In this document: piece by piece, positions 32,659-33,484 of the stretch | How the letters are laid out: each line of letters opens with the position of its first letter | Numbering within the stretch: position 1 is the first letter of the stretch | Assembly (NCBI GenBank): GCA_016207095.1 | Contig: JACQQF010000078.1 | Location: 1-33,484, forward strand | Source: Candidatus Methylomirabilota bacterium | GTDB taxonomy: Bacteria; Methylomirabilota; Methylomirabilia; Methylomirabilales; Methylomirabilaceae | Length of the DNA stretch: 33,484 nt | Direction of reading: 5' to 3' | Program-made: the position numbers and the translations under genes | Notes under the pieces: generated by a model | Database searches by the model: none | Told to the model about the DNA's origin: nothing | What the model saw: the letters and a program-made list of their open reading frames with translations, nothing else

Positions 32659-33483
32659 CTATGGCGTGCGCACGGTCGGGGCTTGGTGGAGGATCTTCCT
32701 TATCGAGCCGAAGCTCGAGAGCGCAGGCTTCAGGGCGTTCGCGTCGCCCACGACGACGATGGCGAGATCGTCCGGCTTGACATAGCGGCGAGCCACCTCG
32801 TGCAGACGCTCGCGTGTCACAGCTCGGTAGCGGTCCAGGAGGGTCTGATAGTAATCGGGCGGGAGGCCCTCGAACTCGAGCAGCATCAGCCGGCGGACCG
32901 CCTGCGTTGGATCGGCAAACCAGAAGAGGAACGAGTTGGTCAGGGCCTCCTTCGCCGCATCGAGCTCGGGGGCCGGTACCGGCGCGTCCCGGAGCCGTTT
33001 GATCTCGTCGAGGATCGCACCGACGGCCCGTGCAGTTCCGTCGGTGCGCGTCAACGCGATAACCTGGAACAGTCCGGGCTGGCGACCGTCGGTCCCGAAC
33101 CGCGAGCCGACGGAGTACGCCAGACCCTCCGCAGAGCGGACCCGCTTGGTGATCCGCGAGGTGAATCCGCCGCCACCGAGGAGCTGATTCATCAGCTCGA
33201 TCGCCTGGCGGTCGGGATTGGTCCGATCAACGCCGAAGTGGCCGATGGCGATGCTGCTTTGCGGGATCGGCCTATCGACCAGGTACACGCCGGGCTTGGC
33301 GGTCGTCTCTACATTTGGAACGGGGGGCAGCGAGGAGCGACCGTTGGCGGACCAGCTACCGAGCGACTGTTCAAGGAGCGCGACCAGCGACTCCGTGTCG
33401 AAATCGCCGGCCGCTGCCAGCATGAGGTTGTCGGGGCGGACGTAGCGTCGATGGAACGCGATGAGATCTTCGCGACTGATGCT
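32659..33483 (-). CDS. M16 family zinc peptidase, C-terminal part (5' partial)
   Basis: The frame is open to the right edge, so the N-terminal half, including the HxxEH zinc motif, is outside the window. The visible 274 residues begin ISREDLIAFHRRYVRPDN and continue with AAAGDFDTESL, the conserved linker of M16 peptidases, then the second domain with LLGGGGFTSRITKRVR and GLAYSVGS, which carries the Arg and Tyr of the substrate cleft. M16 proteins are processing peptidases; in bacteria they are often periplasmic and paired. It precedes fur on the same strand with a 151-nt gap holding the fur promoter. Confidence 0.92.
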   Translation of the reverse strand, partial: SISREDLIAFHRRYVRPDNLMLAAAGDFDTESLVALLEQSLGSWSANGRSSLPPVPNVETTAKPGVYLVDRPIPQSSIAIGHFGVDRTNPDRQAIELMNQLLGGGGFTSRITKRVRSAEGLAYSVGSRFGTDGRQPGLFQVIALTRTDGTARAVGAILDEIKRLRDAPVPAPELDAAKEALTNSFLFWFADPTQAVRRLMLLEFEGLPPDYYQTLLDRYRAVTRERLHEVARRYVKPDDLAIVVVGDANALKPALSSFGSIRKILHQAPTVRTP

Positions 33484-33484
33484 C

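Noticed and set aside
1-33484. CRISPR arrays, tRNA and rRNA genes
   Set aside because: No regularly spaced repeats, no cloverleaf with a TTCRA arm and no rRNA signature were seen on either strand.

Overview
The window looks like a chromosomal segment of a high-GC Gram-negative bacterium: it has outer-membrane proteins, a TonB-dependent receptor, a Tat-dependent ApbE and a Fur-controlled iron locus. The protein style and frequent GTG/TTG starts recall Methylomirabilota (NC10) or neighbouring phyla. That placement is inference from memory; there is no rRNA in the window to confirm it.

Left part (1-8.1 kb), accessory region. It opens with the 3' end of a DUF499-type ATPase of the kind found in anti-phage islands, followed by an SbcD-like phosphoesterase gene that loses its homology just before the conserved NHD motif, near 2690. 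Next comes a decayed IS3-like fragment, and then the most interesting unit. A 200-residue protein (3383-3985) has an N-terminus that is a recognisable prokaryotic ubiquitin-like protein (Pup) ending in GGQ, but continues for about 150 more residues. It is followed by an 871-residue single-subunit, T7-like RNA polymerase (4191-6806) with all catalytic motifs. A structured leader then precedes a chain of three coupled very small ORFs, two of them hydrophobic, and a strong terminator at 7373-7407. Degraded transposon pieces follow to 8.1 kb. A Pup fusion beside a phage-type RNA polymerase, next to a defence-type gene and between mobile-element scars, is the best candidate here for an undescribed system.

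Centre (8.1-20.4 kb), mostly housekeeping: a DUF488 protein, an HtrA protease with its promoter, a 48-residue zinc ribbon, a chromate transporter, the queuosine-precursor genes queE-queC, a RelB/RelE-type toxin-antitoxin pair, a helicase-nuclease with an AddB-type Fe-S nuclease domain overlapping a 5'-nucleotidase-like gene, rmuC, and a CDF metal exporter.

Right part (20.4-33.5 kb), nearly all on the minus strand. One cluster (DUF151 nuclease, ApbE flavin transferase, coiled-coil porin, FMN-binding protein, membrane protein) looks like an extracytosolic flavin redox module. The second is an iron locus: fur with a sigma70 promoter and Fur box, an Fbp-type ABC transporter, a P19/Tp34 periplasmic iron protein, an outer-membrane barrel remnant and a TonB receptor. 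The window ends inside an M16 peptidase gene.
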